Assembly (NCBI RefSeq): GCF_001701025.1
Contig: NZ_CP016793.1
Coordinates: forward strand, 5,952,001-6,016,000
Source: Lentzea guizhouensis
GTDB lineage: Bacteria; Actinomycetota; Actinomycetes; Mycobacteriales; Pseudonocardiaceae
Reading direction: 5' to 3'
DNA: 64,000 nt
How positions within the stretch are numbered: position 1 is the first letter of the stretch; every line of letters begins with the position of its first letter. Shown one piece after another: positions 51,446 to 59,993 of this stretch. The translations under genes were made by a program, and so were the position numbers. The notes beneath the pieces were generated by a model. It made no database searches and was not told where the DNA came from. It saw only the letters and a list, made by a program, of their open reading frames with translations.

Positions 51446-51607
51446 ATGAAGCTCTGGAAGGTGCTCGGGATCGCCGCGTTCGCCGGTGTCGCGGCCAGTG
51501 GTGCGCTCGTGGCCCGCAACCAGCGCCGCCGGGCCGCCTACACGCCGGACCAGGTCAGGGAGCGGTTGCACGAGCGGCTGGCCGACGCGAACCGCGCCGA
51601 GAACTGA
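51446..51607 (+). CDS. Small conserved single-pass membrane protein
   Basis: 53 residues: MKLWKVLGIAAFAGVAASGA then VARNQRRRAAYTPDQVRERL and a short charged tail. One hydrophobic helix with a basic cytoplasmic stretch (RNQRRR) and a helical tail (RLHERLADANRAEN). Similar short proteins occur in many actinomycetes and have no known role. Codon usage is like the neighbours. It lies between the divergent hydrolase and the convergent ArsR gene. Confidence 0.75.
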   Translation: MKLWKVLGIAAFAGVAASGALVARNQRRRAAYTPDQVRERLHERLADANRAEN

Positions 51608-51610
51608 GCT

Positions 51611-51967
51611 TCAGTCGTGGTCGGGCTGCCCGGTGAGGTGGTGGTCGGCCGCGTTGACCGCCTCGGCAAGCAGCCTGCGCACGTGCCCGCCGCGCGCCCG
51701 GTAGAGCGAACGCCTGCCGTCGCGCCGCACCGTCACCAGACCGGTCATCCGCAGCTTCGCCAGGTGCTGTGACACCGCGGGCCGCGCGATCTCCACCTTC
51801 TCCGCGAGCGTCGTCACGTCGTACTCGTCGCCGCACAGCAGCCACAACATGCGCAGGCGCGTCGGGTCGGCCAGCATCCGGAACCCGTCGACGGCGGCCT
51901 CGACGTGCTCGCCCGGCGGGAGTTGTTGCCAGAACTCCGCTGTTGCCACATGGTCGCTCTCGCGCAT
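51611..51967 (-). CDS. ArsR/SmtB-type metal-responsive regulator
   Basis: 118 residues from ATG 51965-51967 (MRESDHV); a GTG 17 codons upstream is an alternative. Winged helix: GFRMLADPTRLRMLWLLCGD, then VTTLAEKVEIARPAVSQHLA and TGLVTVRRDGRRSLYRARG. The C-terminal GHVRRLLAEAVNAADHHLTGQPDHD is histidine/aspartate-rich and may bind metal, as in NmtR-like sensors. A cysteine follows LWLL. It is divergent from an MFS gene with a histidine-rich tail, so it probably represses that exporter until metal is bound. Confidence 0.85.
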   Translation of the reverse strand: MRESDHVATAEFWQQLPPGEHVEAAVDGFRMLADPTRLRMLWLLCGDEYDVTTLAEKVEIARPAVSQHLAKLRMTGLVTVRRDGRRSLYRARGGHVRRLLAEAVNAADHHLTGQPDHD

Positions 51968-52006
51968 GAACGCATGTTGCCACCAATTGGCATGGTCGAC
52001 GAGTGC

Positions 52007-52016
52007 GCACATGTGC
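52007..52016. promoter_or_regulatory. Palindrome between ArsR and MFS genes
   Basis: GCACATGTGC is a perfect 10-base palindrome within a longer imperfect one (TGCGCACATGTGCACA). It lies 17 bases before the MFS start and 40 bases from the ArsR start, where SmtB-type operators are found. Confidence 0.45.
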
Positions 52017-52032
52017 ACATATATTGCGGCAC

Positions 52033-53349
52033 ATGCACGTTGTGCTGAGCAACCGCACTTACCGCCACCTGTTCGGCGCGCAGGTCGTCGCGCTCACGGG
52101 CACCGGGCTCGCGACCGTCGCGCTCGGACTGCTCGCCCACGACCTGGCCGGACCGGACGCGGGCGCCGTGCTCGGCACCGCGCTGGCCGTGAAGATGCTG
52201 GCTTACGTCGGCGTCGCTCCGATCGCGGCCGCGGTGCTCGGCGCGTTGCCGCGGCGTGCGGTGCTCGTGGCGCTCGACCTCGTGCGCGCGGCGGTGGCGG
52301 TCGCGTTGCCGTGGGTGGACCAGATCTGGCAGGTCCACGCGCTGATCTTCGTGCTGCAGGCGGCTTCTGCCGCGTTCACGCCGCTGTTCCAGGCGACCAT
52401 CCCGGACGTGCTGCCCGGCGAACGCGACTACACCCGCGCGCTCACGTTGTCGCGCCTCGCCTACGACCTGGAAGGTCTGCTCAGCCCCACGATCGCCGCC
52501 GCGCTGCTCACGTTCGTCACCTTCAACCACCTCTTCGTGGGCACCGCGATCGGGTTCGCTGCCTCGGCGGTGCTGGTGGTCTCGGTCTTCCTCCCGCGCC
52601 CACGACCGATCACGCGCAGACGAGGCCGCACGACCCGTGGCATCCGCATCTACCTCGCCACGCCACGGCTGCGCGGCCTGCTCGCCGTGCACCTCGCCGC
52701 CGCTGCCGCCGGGTCCATGGTGCTCGTCAACACCGTCGCCCACGTCCGCGACGGGCTCGGCCGAGACGCGCCTGACGTCGCGATCGCGTTGGCAGCAAAC
52801 GGAATCGGCTCACTGGCCGCCGCTCTCGTGCTACCGGGGCTGCTTGATCGCGTCGCTGATCGCGCTGTAGTGCTGAGCGCATGCGTCACGTTGACCGTCG
52901 CGCTGTTCGCTGGAACCACTGCTGCAGCAACCAGCTGGACCGGCGTGCTGATGCTGTGGGCGCTGATCGGCGCGGGATGTTCCTTCGCGCTGACGCCGGG
53001 AGCGCGGCTGCTGCGCCGTTCCGCGGACGAGACCGACCGGCCCGCGTTGTTCGCGGCGGACTTCGCGCTCTCGCACGCCTGCTGGCTCGTCTGCTACCCG
53101 CTGGCCGGTTGGGTCGCGAGCGCGGCCGGCGCCACCGCGGCCTTCATCGTGCTCGGCGTGGTCACCGCGGCCGCCACCGTGGCCGCAGTCCGGCTGTGGC
53201 CGACGTCCGATCCCGAGGTCGTCGAGCACGTCCACGACGACCTCGAGCCGGACCACCACCACCTGTGCGACGCGGTGCTCGCCGGGGGAGGATGGCGGCA
53301 CGCGCACCCGTTCCGCATCGACGACCACCACGAACGCTGGCCGCGCTAG
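52033..53349 (+). CDS. MFS exporter with histidine-rich C-terminus, probable metal efflux
   Basis: About 438 residues from ATG 52033 (MHVVLSNRTYRHLFGAQ). Twelve hydrophobic helices are suggested (e.g. VVALTGTGLATVALGLLAHDL, MVLVNTVAHVRDGLG). The final 45 residues are histidine- and aspartate-rich (VVEHVHDDLEPDHHHL, then WRHAHPFRIDDHHERW), a tail often seen in Co/Ni/Zn exporters. The ArsR gene is divergent. Its last four bases overlap the convergent DHA2 gene. Metal specificity is unknown. Confidence 0.8.
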   Translation: MHVVLSNRTYRHLFGAQVVALTGTGLATVALGLLAHDLAGPDAGAVLGTALAVKMLAYVGVAPIAAAVLGALPRRAVLVALDLVRAAVAVALPWVDQIWQVHALIFVLQAASAAFTPLFQATIPDVLPGERDYTRALTLSRLAYDLEGLLSPTIAAALLTFVTFNHLFVGTAIGFAASAVLVVSVFLPRPRPITRRRGRTTRGIRIYLATPRLRGLLAVHLAAAAAGSMVLVNTVAHVRDGLGRDAPDVAIALAANGIGSLAAALVLPGLLDRVADRAVVLSACVTLTVALFAGTTAAATSWTGVLMLWALIGAGCSFALTPGARLLRRSADETDRPALFAADFALSHACWLVCYPLAGWVASAAGATAAFIVLGVVTAAATVAAVRLWPTSDPEVVEHVHDDLEPDHHHLCDAVLAGGGWRHAHPFRIDDHHERWPR

Positions 53350-54704
53350 ACCTCCGTCTTCGCCACGGCCGTCCCGGCGGGAATGAGCCGGAAAGCCACC
53401 CACGCCGCTACAGCGACCAGCGCCGCCGCCACCAGCGCCGTGCCCTGCACCGCCTCGGTGAACGTCCCCGACACCGCCCACGCCGACAGCACCGTTCCGA
53501 GGACCGCGATCCCCATCGCCGCGCCGAGCTCGTAGGCCGTCTCCGACACCGCCGACGCCGCACCCGCCTTGTCCGCGGGCACCGCCGACACCACCGCGTC
53601 CGTCGTGAGCGTCAACGCCAGCCCCACGCCGCCGCCGATGACCACCAACGCCACCGCGATCGACGCGTAGACCGCCGAGATCCCGATCAGCACCAGCCCG
53701 CCCGCGCTCACCAGCAGACCCAGCGCGATCGCCCGCCCACGCCCCAGCCGGCGCACCACCGGCCCGATGAACGCGATCACCACCAGCCCGGCGATCCCGA
53801 GCGGCAGCTCCCGCAGCCCGGCCTCCAGCGGCGAGTAGCCCAGCACGTTCTGGAAGTACTGCGACAGGAAGAACACCAGCCCGGTCATGGCGAACACCGC
53901 GATCACCGTCGCCCCCACAGCACCGGAGAACGCCGGCTTGCGGAACAGCCCCACGTCGAACATCGGGTGCTCGGACCGCTGCTGGCGCCGCACGAACAGC
54001 CACAGCCCCGCCACACCGACCACCGCGGCGACCAGCGCCGTCCACGACGTCCCGCCCAGCGCGACCTCCTTGACCGCGTACACCAGCGGCACCACGCCGA
54101 CCGCGGACAGCGCGGCGGAGACCAGGTCGAACGGCCCCGGCTCCGGGTCACGCGACTCCGGCAGCCAGATGTAGCCGAAGACCAGCAAGACCACCATCAC
54201 CGGCAGGTTGATGATGAACACCGAACCCCACCAGAAGTGCTCCAGCAGCACCCCACCGACCAACGGCCCCATCGCCGCACCCGCGGTCGCCATCCCGGCC
54301 CACACCGCGACCGCCTTCGTGCGCTGCGCCGGGTCGGTGAACATGTTCCGGATGATCGACAGCGTCGACGGCATGATCGTCGCGCCCGCCACGCCCAGCA
54401 GCGCCCGCGCCACGACCAACCACCCCGCCGACGGCGCGAACGCGGCCACCAACGACGCGGCCCCGAAGCCGAAAGCGCCGATGAGCAGCAGTTTCTTGCG
54501 GCCGATCCGATCGCCCAGCGTGCCCATCGTGACGAGCAGGCCGCCGAGCACGAACGAGTAGACGTCGCCGATCCACAGCACCTCCGCCGCCGACGGCGCC
54601 AGGTCCTGCTGCAACGCGGGCAACGCCAAAGCCAGCACCGTGCCGTCGACGGCGATCAACAACAACGCGAGCGCGAGCACACCCAGTGCCGCCCACTTGC
54701 GCAT
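53346..54704 (-). CDS. DHA2-family (14-TM) drug efflux MFS transporter
   Basis: 452 residues. Starts MRKWAALGVLALALLLIAVD, then GTLGDRIGRKKLLLIGAFGF (motif A), ARALLGVAGATIMPSTLSII (motif C-like) and GMATAGAAMGPLVGGVLLEH. The FALG-like RPG of DHA2 is seen as WVAFRLIPAG at the C-terminus. This is the QacA/SmvA-type proton/drug antiporter class that expels cationic compounds. Divergent TetR gene with a palindrome between them controls it. Stop overlaps the convergent MFS by four bases. Confidence 0.9.
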   Translation of the reverse strand: MRKWAALGVLALALLLIAVDGTVLALALPALQQDLAPSAAEVLWIGDVYSFVLGGLLVTMGTLGDRIGRKKLLLIGAFGFGAASLVAAFAPSAGWLVVARALLGVAGATIMPSTLSIIRNMFTDPAQRTKAVAVWAGMATAGAAMGPLVGGVLLEHFWWGSVFIINLPVMVVLLVFGYIWLPESRDPEPGPFDLVSAALSAVGVVPLVYAVKEVALGGTSWTALVAAVVGVAGLWLFVRRQQRSEHPMFDVGLFRKPAFSGAVGATVIAVFAMTGLVFFLSQYFQNVLGYSPLEAGLRELPLGIAGLVVIAFIGPVVRRLGRGRAIALGLLVSAGGLVLIGISAVYASIAVALVVIGGGVGLALTLTTDAVVSAVPADKAGAASAVSETAYELGAAMGIAVLGTVLSAWAVSGTFTEAVQGTALVAAALVAVAAWVAFRLIPAGTAVAKTEV

Positions 54705-54720
54705 GACGCCTCCCTTTGCC

Positions 54721-54760
54721 GACCACTTGGTCTGTTAATCTAACGTACCGTCTGGACGGT
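54721..54760. promoter_or_regulatory. Two palindromes for TetR regulation of DHA2 gene
   Basis: ACCGTCTGGACGGT (54747-54760) has perfect six-base arms and GACCACTTGGTC (54721-54732) perfect five-base arms. They lie in the 84-base gap between the DHA2 and TetR starts. The first matches the common TetR operator type. Confidence 0.65.
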
Positions 54761-54788
54761 CGGCTAAGCAAACGATAGGTTGATCACC

Positions 54789-55349
54789 ATGCCCGGAGAG
54801 CAGCGCAACGCCCCTCGTACGCGTCGCGAGGTCCTTGACGCGGCCGCGCGCGCGTTGGTCGCGAACGGCCCGAACGTCAGCCTCGACGCCGTCGCGAAGG
54901 AAGCGGGCGTGTCCAAGGGCGGCCTGCTGCACCACTTCCGCACCAAGCAGGCGTTGCTCGCCGGCCTCATCGACGAGTGGTTCGAGCACTACGACGCCGC
55001 CGTCGAGAGCCTCCTCGAACCCGAGGGCACCCCGGGACGCTGGACGCGCGCGCACATCCGGGCGACGTTCGCCGAAGAAGAAGACGATCTGTGGGCTCAC
55101 CCGTCCGTCGTAACGGCGCTGCTCGGCGTTCCCGAGGTGCAGCAGCGCATCGACACGGCCGCGGACCGCTGGCGCCGGCAAACCGATTCAGACGGGTTGC
55201 ACCCGCAGCGCGCCGATCTCATTTCCCGTGCACTCGACGGGGTGACGCTCAGCGATCTGCTGTGGCGCGGCCAGGAGACCCGTGAACACCGCGAAAGCAC
55301 CCGTGACCTGCTGCTGAAGCTCACCGAGCAGGACGGCCCGCTCGTCTAG
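54789..55349 (+). CDS. TetR-family repressor
   Basis: 186 residues. Helix-turn-helix: TRREVLDAAARALVANGPNV, then SLDAVAKEAGVSKGGLLHHF. C-terminal ligand domain is short and helical. ATG 54789 chosen; TTG 54780 is in frame. It is divergent from the DHA2 exporter and probably its repressor. Confidence 0.9.
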   Translation: MPGEQRNAPRTRREVLDAAARALVANGPNVSLDAVAKEAGVSKGGLLHHFRTKQALLAGLIDEWFEHYDAAVESLLEPEGTPGRWTRAHIRATFAEEEDDLWAHPSVVTALLGVPEVQQRIDTAADRWRRQTDSDGLHPQRADLISRALDGVTLSDLLWRGQETREHRESTRDLLLKLTEQDGPLV

Positions 55350-55444
55350 GTTTGTCCACCGATCGTTGTACAGCGGAACAACAGTGAGACCGGACAACAA
55401 AATGTGCGTACCGTCGGAAGTGGTTGCACTCCGGGGGGAGCCAA

Positions 55445-56365
55445 ATGCCGATTGTGTTGTCCGAATCCGCGCCCAGGGGACGCGGACTCACGATTCTCTT
55501 CGAGTTGGAAGATCTGGCCCGAACCCGCTTCGCATCGGCGCCGCTGCCGATGTACGAGCTGGTGTTCACGGTGCACAGCGGCAACTGGGACCGCCTGCTG
55601 CTACCCCAGATCCGCCCCCTCGCCGAACTGGTCCGCCCGGGACGCTTCATCCCGGACTTCTTCAACTCCGCGCGCACCGACTTCGACGAGGCCGTCCGCC
55701 AGGTCCTCGACGTGCCCGCCACCCGCGTGCGCGACCAGATCGCGAACATGCTCGGCACCACCTCACCGTGGCTGCGCTCGTTCGCCGCCGGCACCCCGAC
55801 CTCCCGCCAGGACCTGCGCACCGCCCTGAACGCCGGCTTCCGCGACCTCATCGAGCACAACTGGTCGGAAACCCGCCAGGCCTTCGACGCCGAGGTCCGC
55901 CTGCGCTCCAGCCAAGCCGTCACCGGAGGCCTCGGCGACCTGCTCGGCAACCTGCACCCGTCGATCTCCTGGACCGCCCCGGCCCTGCACGTCGAACTGG
56001 CCTGGGACACCGAGATCTCCCTGCGCGGCACCGGCATGCTCATCGTCCCGGTCCTGCACGGCCTCACCCGCCCGGCCGTCTCGATGTTCGCCGAACCGCA
56101 GCCGTTGTTGTTCTACCCGGTCGCCACACCGCAACCGAGCGGCGCGTCGCTCGAGTTGGCTCTCGGTCGCACCCGCACGCTGGTGCTGCGTGCGCTGACC
56201 TCGGAGCGCACCACCACCGAACTCGCCAAGCACGTGGGCATCAGCCTGCCGACTGCCTCGCAGCACGCGACGGCGTTGCGGACTGCCGGGTTCGTGTCGA
56301 CCCACCGCAACGGGCGCTCCGTCCGCCACCGCCTGACACGTCGGGGCTGGGAACTGCTCAACTGA
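55445..56365 (+). CDS. ArsR-like regulator with large N-terminal domain (DUF5937-type)
   Basis: 306 residues. Residues 1-220 form an unusual domain starting MPIVLSESAPRGRGLTILFE with RFASAPLPMYELVFTVHSG. It resembles the N-terminal DUF5937 of streptomycete ArsR-type proteins. Residues 230-306 are a winged helix (TSERTTTELAKHVGISLPTA, then SQHATALRTAGFVSTHRNGR). The ligand is unknown. ATG 55445 follows GGGGGGAGCC. No clear target gene; a long non-coding stretch follows. Confidence 0.75.
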   Translation: MPIVLSESAPRGRGLTILFELEDLARTRFASAPLPMYELVFTVHSGNWDRLLLPQIRPLAELVRPGRFIPDFFNSARTDFDEAVRQVLDVPATRVRDQIANMLGTTSPWLRSFAAGTPTSRQDLRTALNAGFRDLIEHNWSETRQAFDAEVRLRSSQAVTGGLGDLLGNLHPSISWTAPALHVELAWDTEISLRGTGMLIVPVLHGLTRPAVSMFAEPQPLLFYPVATPQPSGASLELALGRTRTLVLRALTSERTTTELAKHVGISLPTASQHATALRTAGFVSTHRNGRSVRHRLTRRGWELLN

Positions 56366-57068
56366 CTCCGGGGACGCCTCTGGCTCCGTGGAAGGCCCGC
56401 ATGACCGCTCCGTTGCGGTACCGCACCGACCCGAGCCCATGAGCGCTGGCGACCAGGCTGTGTGCCTCTTGCGTCAGGCTCGGGCGGATTTTGTTCTGGC
56501 GCAACGGGTTGATCCGACAGCGGCGGTTGTGGGGAATGGTGGTGGGCCCGGCTGGGGTGGTGAGCCCGGCTGGGGTGGTGGGCGCGGCCTAGTGCCGTTC
56601 GCTGATCCCGCTGGGGCGGCTGTGTCGCTCGGATCGGCCGGATTCGCTGTGCCTCCGCGCTTGCGGAGCCCGCTCGGTCCGCTGAGCCCGTTCAGTCGGC
56701 TGTGGGCGGTGCCTCTGCTGTACGTTCCGGCGTCAACCGCGTTCGCTGAGCCTGCTCCGCGCGCCGTTTCTGCCGGGTGCCGCGCGTGACCCAGGCCCGC
56801 TGCTCTGTCCCCAGCGCTGCCCGCCCCTGCCCTGCCCGCGAACACGGCCGTGCCTGGTTGCTGCCGCGTGCCGACCGCCGATGCCCGGCCGTCTCTCACT
56901 CGAACGAGTGAAGCTCGTCCTGATCCACGCCTGGGGTCGTCTGATACGCGGCACGAACCACTCCCCATTCGCGCCCGCAATGAGGAAACGCGGGAGGGGG
57001 CGCCGGGTTTGTCCCGTCGGGTGAGCGTGCGGCGGTTCTGGCGGTCGGGCTGGGGGTGGGGCGTGAGG
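56366..57068. other. 700-base non-coding region, low-complexity G/C repeats
   Basis: No gene is evident. It holds an 18-base tandem repeat (56,546-56,581), runs of CCGGCTGGGG and GCTGAGCC, and arginine/glycine/proline-rich shadow frames. Composition resembles the repeat blocks in the carrier gene near 48.5 kb. It may be an insertion-prone spacer between the regulator and the convergent SWIM operon. Confidence 0.5.
56546..56581. repeat. Tandem 18-base repeat, two copies
   Basis: GCCCGGCTGGGGTGGTGA (56546-56563) is followed directly by GCCCGGCTGGGGTGGTGG (56564-56581). Function unknown. Confidence 0.6.
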
Positions 57069-58893
57069 TCAGCGTGTGTCGGCCGTGACGAGGAGGCGGA
57101 GGTGGGCGGTGAGCCAGGTTTGGGTGGTGGGGGTGTCGGCGAAGGCGGTGAGGTGGGTTGCTGTGGTGCGCAGGCCCAGGTGGTGGAGGTGGGTGGCGAC
57201 CTCGCGGGTGCGGGTGAGGAGGCTGGGGGTGAGGTGGTCCAGGCCGCGGTGGGCGGATTCGGAGAGGACGGTCAGGGCGGTGTCGATGGCTGTGGTGAGG
57301 GGGTCGGAGGTGGTGTGGGTTGGGGGGAGGGGTTGTGGGGTTGTGTCGGTGGTGAGGTCGGGGACGACTACGCCGGTGGAGGTGTGGACGGCCAGTGGGG
57401 TGATGAGGAGGGTGCCGCGGTGGCGGCGGATGGTGCCGGTGATGGTGGTGGGGGCGTTGGCCAGGGCGGTGGCCAGGGCGTCGAGGGAGTGGGGGGCGAT
57501 GGCGCGGTGGGTGGCTTCGAGGGTGCAGGTGCCCGTTGGGTTGTGGAGGGTGGCGGTGAGGCGTTGGGCGGCGGGGTCGTAGGCGAGGTCGGAGATTTCG
57601 GTGAGGTGGATTGCGCGGACCAGTTCGGCTTCGACACGGGCGCGGACCTGACGGGGTGGGAGGGCCGCCAGGTGGGCGGCGGTGGCGGGGTAGTCGTTGA
57701 CGGTCAGGTGGGGTGGGAGGTGGGTCCAGGCGGTGCCGACCGGGGTGATGGAGGTTTTGGCGACCCGGCTGGTTTTGAGGGTTACGGCGCGGCTGGCGTT
57801 GCGGGTGGCTGATTCCGAGACGACGTTGGAGGCGGCCAGGAGGGTTGCGGTGCGGAGAGGGGTGTCGCGTTGGACGAGGACCACGTCGCCTGAGGCGAAG
57901 TAGACGTCGGCGGTGGTGGGGGTGCGGAGGCGGGCGCCCAGGGCGGTGAGGCGGATGCGGCGGAGTTGGGATTCGGCTGGTTCGTCGTAGCCGAGGGTTT
58001 CGGCTCGGGGGGGCGGTGGAGGTGGTGCGGGCGTGGAGTTCGGTGAGGAGGGCGGCGAAGCGGGTGGCGTCGTAGTCGGCGTTGCGGGTGCGGTAGGCGG
58101 TGAGTTGGGCGAGGAGGTCGGTGATGACGGCGGCCGGCCAGTGGAGGCGTTGGGTGGTGAGGTCGCGGTGGAGGCGTTGCCAGGCGGCGTCGAGGACCTC
58201 GCTCGCGTTGGTGGCGCCGTCGAGGAGGAGTTGGTCGAGGAGGTCGGTGACGGCGGTCAGGTCGGTTGCGGTGGTGGGGGTGCCGCCGACGTCGACCGTG
58301 TCGGTGTCGGTGCCGGTTTGGGTCGCTGCGCGGAAGGCCCAGACGGCGAGGGCGGTGGCCTCGTCGCGGTTGACGGCGTCGGTGTGGACGTAGGCGAGGT
58401 CGCCGGGGACCAGGAAGCTGACCGAGCAGGTGGGGAGCTCGGCTTGGGCGGTCGGGTCGGCGGGGGTGGGGTGGCGGAGCTTGGCGCGGTAGCCGGCTTG
58501 GAAGGCGCGGCGGGCGCGGCGGAGGGTGCGTTCGCCCATCAGGGAGGTGAGGTCGTCGTCGGTCACCGTGCCGGGGGACCAGAGCGGGGCCGGCTCGGCC
58601 GCGGGCGTGGGGGTGGTGGCCTGGGTGCGTTGGTAGGTGAGGACGACGGCGATGCGGTGGCGGCAGACGCCGGAGGCGCCGCAGCTGCAGGGTGCGGCGT
58701 CCAGCGTGGTGTTCGGGGGGAGGGTTGTGGTGGTGCCGTCGGGGAACTTGGCCTGGACGGTGCCGGTCGGGTCGGTGTCGAGGGTGGGGACGGTGCCCGC
58801 GTCGAGCTCCTTGGTGGCGCGTTTGAGCAGGCCGCGATTGGCCAGGGCCGCCAGGGCGTCGGGGGTGAGGGCGAGCAGGTCGGGTCTGGTCAC
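57069..58893 (-). CDS. SWIM zinc-finger protein, frame break at homopolymer
   Basis: About 608 residues when frames are joined. A GTG start (VTRPDLLALTPDALAALANR) overlaps the stop of the VWA gene (GTGA). The SWIM motif is CSCGASGVCRHRIAV (cysteines at about 69, 71 and 77, histidine at 79), which binds one zinc and often recognises DNA or proteins. The second half (YFASGDVVLVQRDTPLRTAT...) is a long helical/beta domain with no family recognised. The frame changes at a run of seven G on the plus strand (58,007-58,013), consistent with one extra or two missing bases, while the protein continues on both sides. Sequence error or, less likely, slippage. Last gene of the five-gene operon. Confidence 0.75.
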
Positions 58894-59993
58894 CTGAGTT
58901 TCTCCGCAACGAATTCCGCTAGCTCGCCTGGGGTCATCGCGCCGACGTGGGCGCCCACATTGGCCAGGCGCTGGCCCAGCACGCGGTCGTAGTCCGGGTT
59001 CGCCTCGTCGTCGAGCGCTGCCAGGCAGAGCACGTGGGTGCCCTGTTCGCACAGGCCCTTCACGGTGCGCACCAGGCGGTCGGGGTTGCCGCCCTCGTAG
59101 AAGTCGCTGATGATCGCGACGATCGCCCGGCGCGGGCTGTCGACGAGGCCGGCGCCGTACTCGGTGGCCTTGGCGATGTCCGTGCCGCCGCCGAGCTGCA
59201 CCTTCATCAGGAGCTCGACCGGGTCGGTCACGTCGGAGGTCAGGTCGACCACGTTGGTGTCGAACGCGATCAGGTGCGTGTGCAGGCCCGGCAGGCCCCA
59301 CAGGCAGGCCGCGGTGACCGCCGAGTGGATCACCGAGCTGGTCATCGAGCCGGACTGGTCGACGAGCAGGACCACCTGCCACTGCTCGACGTGCTTGCGG
59401 GTGCGGGAGAAGAACTTCGCGTGCTCGATGGAGAGCTTGCGCTCTTCCGGTTGGTAGCGCCGCAGGTTCGCCCTGATCGTGGCGCGGAAGTCGAAGTTGC
59501 GCGAGTTGCGGTGGATGCTCGGCTGCCGCGACCTGGTGCCGCTGAACGCTTGGCGCACCTCGGTCTTCAGCTTCTCCATCAGCTGCTTGACGACCGCCTC
59601 GACGATCTTGCGGGCCATCGCGAGCACGGCGGGGTTCATCAGGTGCTTGGTCCGCAGCACCGCGCGCAGCAACGCCGCGTTCGGCTCGATCCGTTGCAGC
59701 ACATCGGGATCTGTCACGATGTCGGTGATCTCGTAACGTTCGACGGCGTCGCGTTCCAGCCGTTCGATCGTCTTGCGGGGGAACAGGGTGTGCACCTCGT
59801 CCAGCCAGTCGACGGTCTGCACCACCGAGTCCTCGTTGCCGCCCTTGCGCACGCCGCGTTCGGCGAGCTCGGGATCTCGGCCGTAGAGCCACTCCAGTGC
59901 GGCGTCCCGGCGGGCCGCCTCGCCCTGCAGGCTGCCGGTGCACCGGGAGGCGGGCTCACCGAGGATCAACCGCCAGCGTTCCAGGTCCGTCAT
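58890..59993 (-). CDS. VWA-domain protein with MIDAS site
   Basis: 367 residues. Residues about 1-200 are helical. The VWA domain begins QVVLLVDQSGSMTSSVIHSA (MIDAS D-x-S-x-S at 212-216), continues LGGGTDIAKATEYG (threonine position) and IVAIISDFYEGG (aspartate). Such VWA proteins work with MoxR AAA+ ATPases as metal-dependent protein-interaction partners. The start overlaps the DUF5682 stop (ATGA) and the stop overlaps the SWIM start. No signal peptide. Confidence 0.85.
   Translation of the reverse strand: MTDLERWRLILGEPASRCTGSLQGEAARRDAALEWLYGRDPELAERGVRKGGNEDSVVQTVDWLDEVHTLFPRKTIERLERDAVERYEITDIVTDPDVLQRIEPNAALLRAVLRTKHLMNPAVLAMARKIVEAVVKQLMEKLKTEVRQAFSGTRSRQPSIHRNSRNFDFRATIRANLRRYQPEERKLSIEHAKFFSRTRKHVEQWQVVLLVDQSGSMTSSVIHSAVTAACLWGLPGLHTHLIAFDTNVVDLTSDVTDPVELLMKVQLGGGTDIAKATEYGAGLVDSPRRAIVAIISDFYEGGNPDRLVRTVKGLCEQGTHVLCLAALDDEANPDYDRVLGQRLANVGAHVGAMTPGELAEFVAEKLR

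Noticed and set aside
56474..56980. 168-residue minus-strand open frame in the 56.4-57.0 kb spacer
   Set aside because: Arginine/glycine/proline-rich, no ribosome site, no domain and repeats inside; probably chance in G/C-rich DNA.
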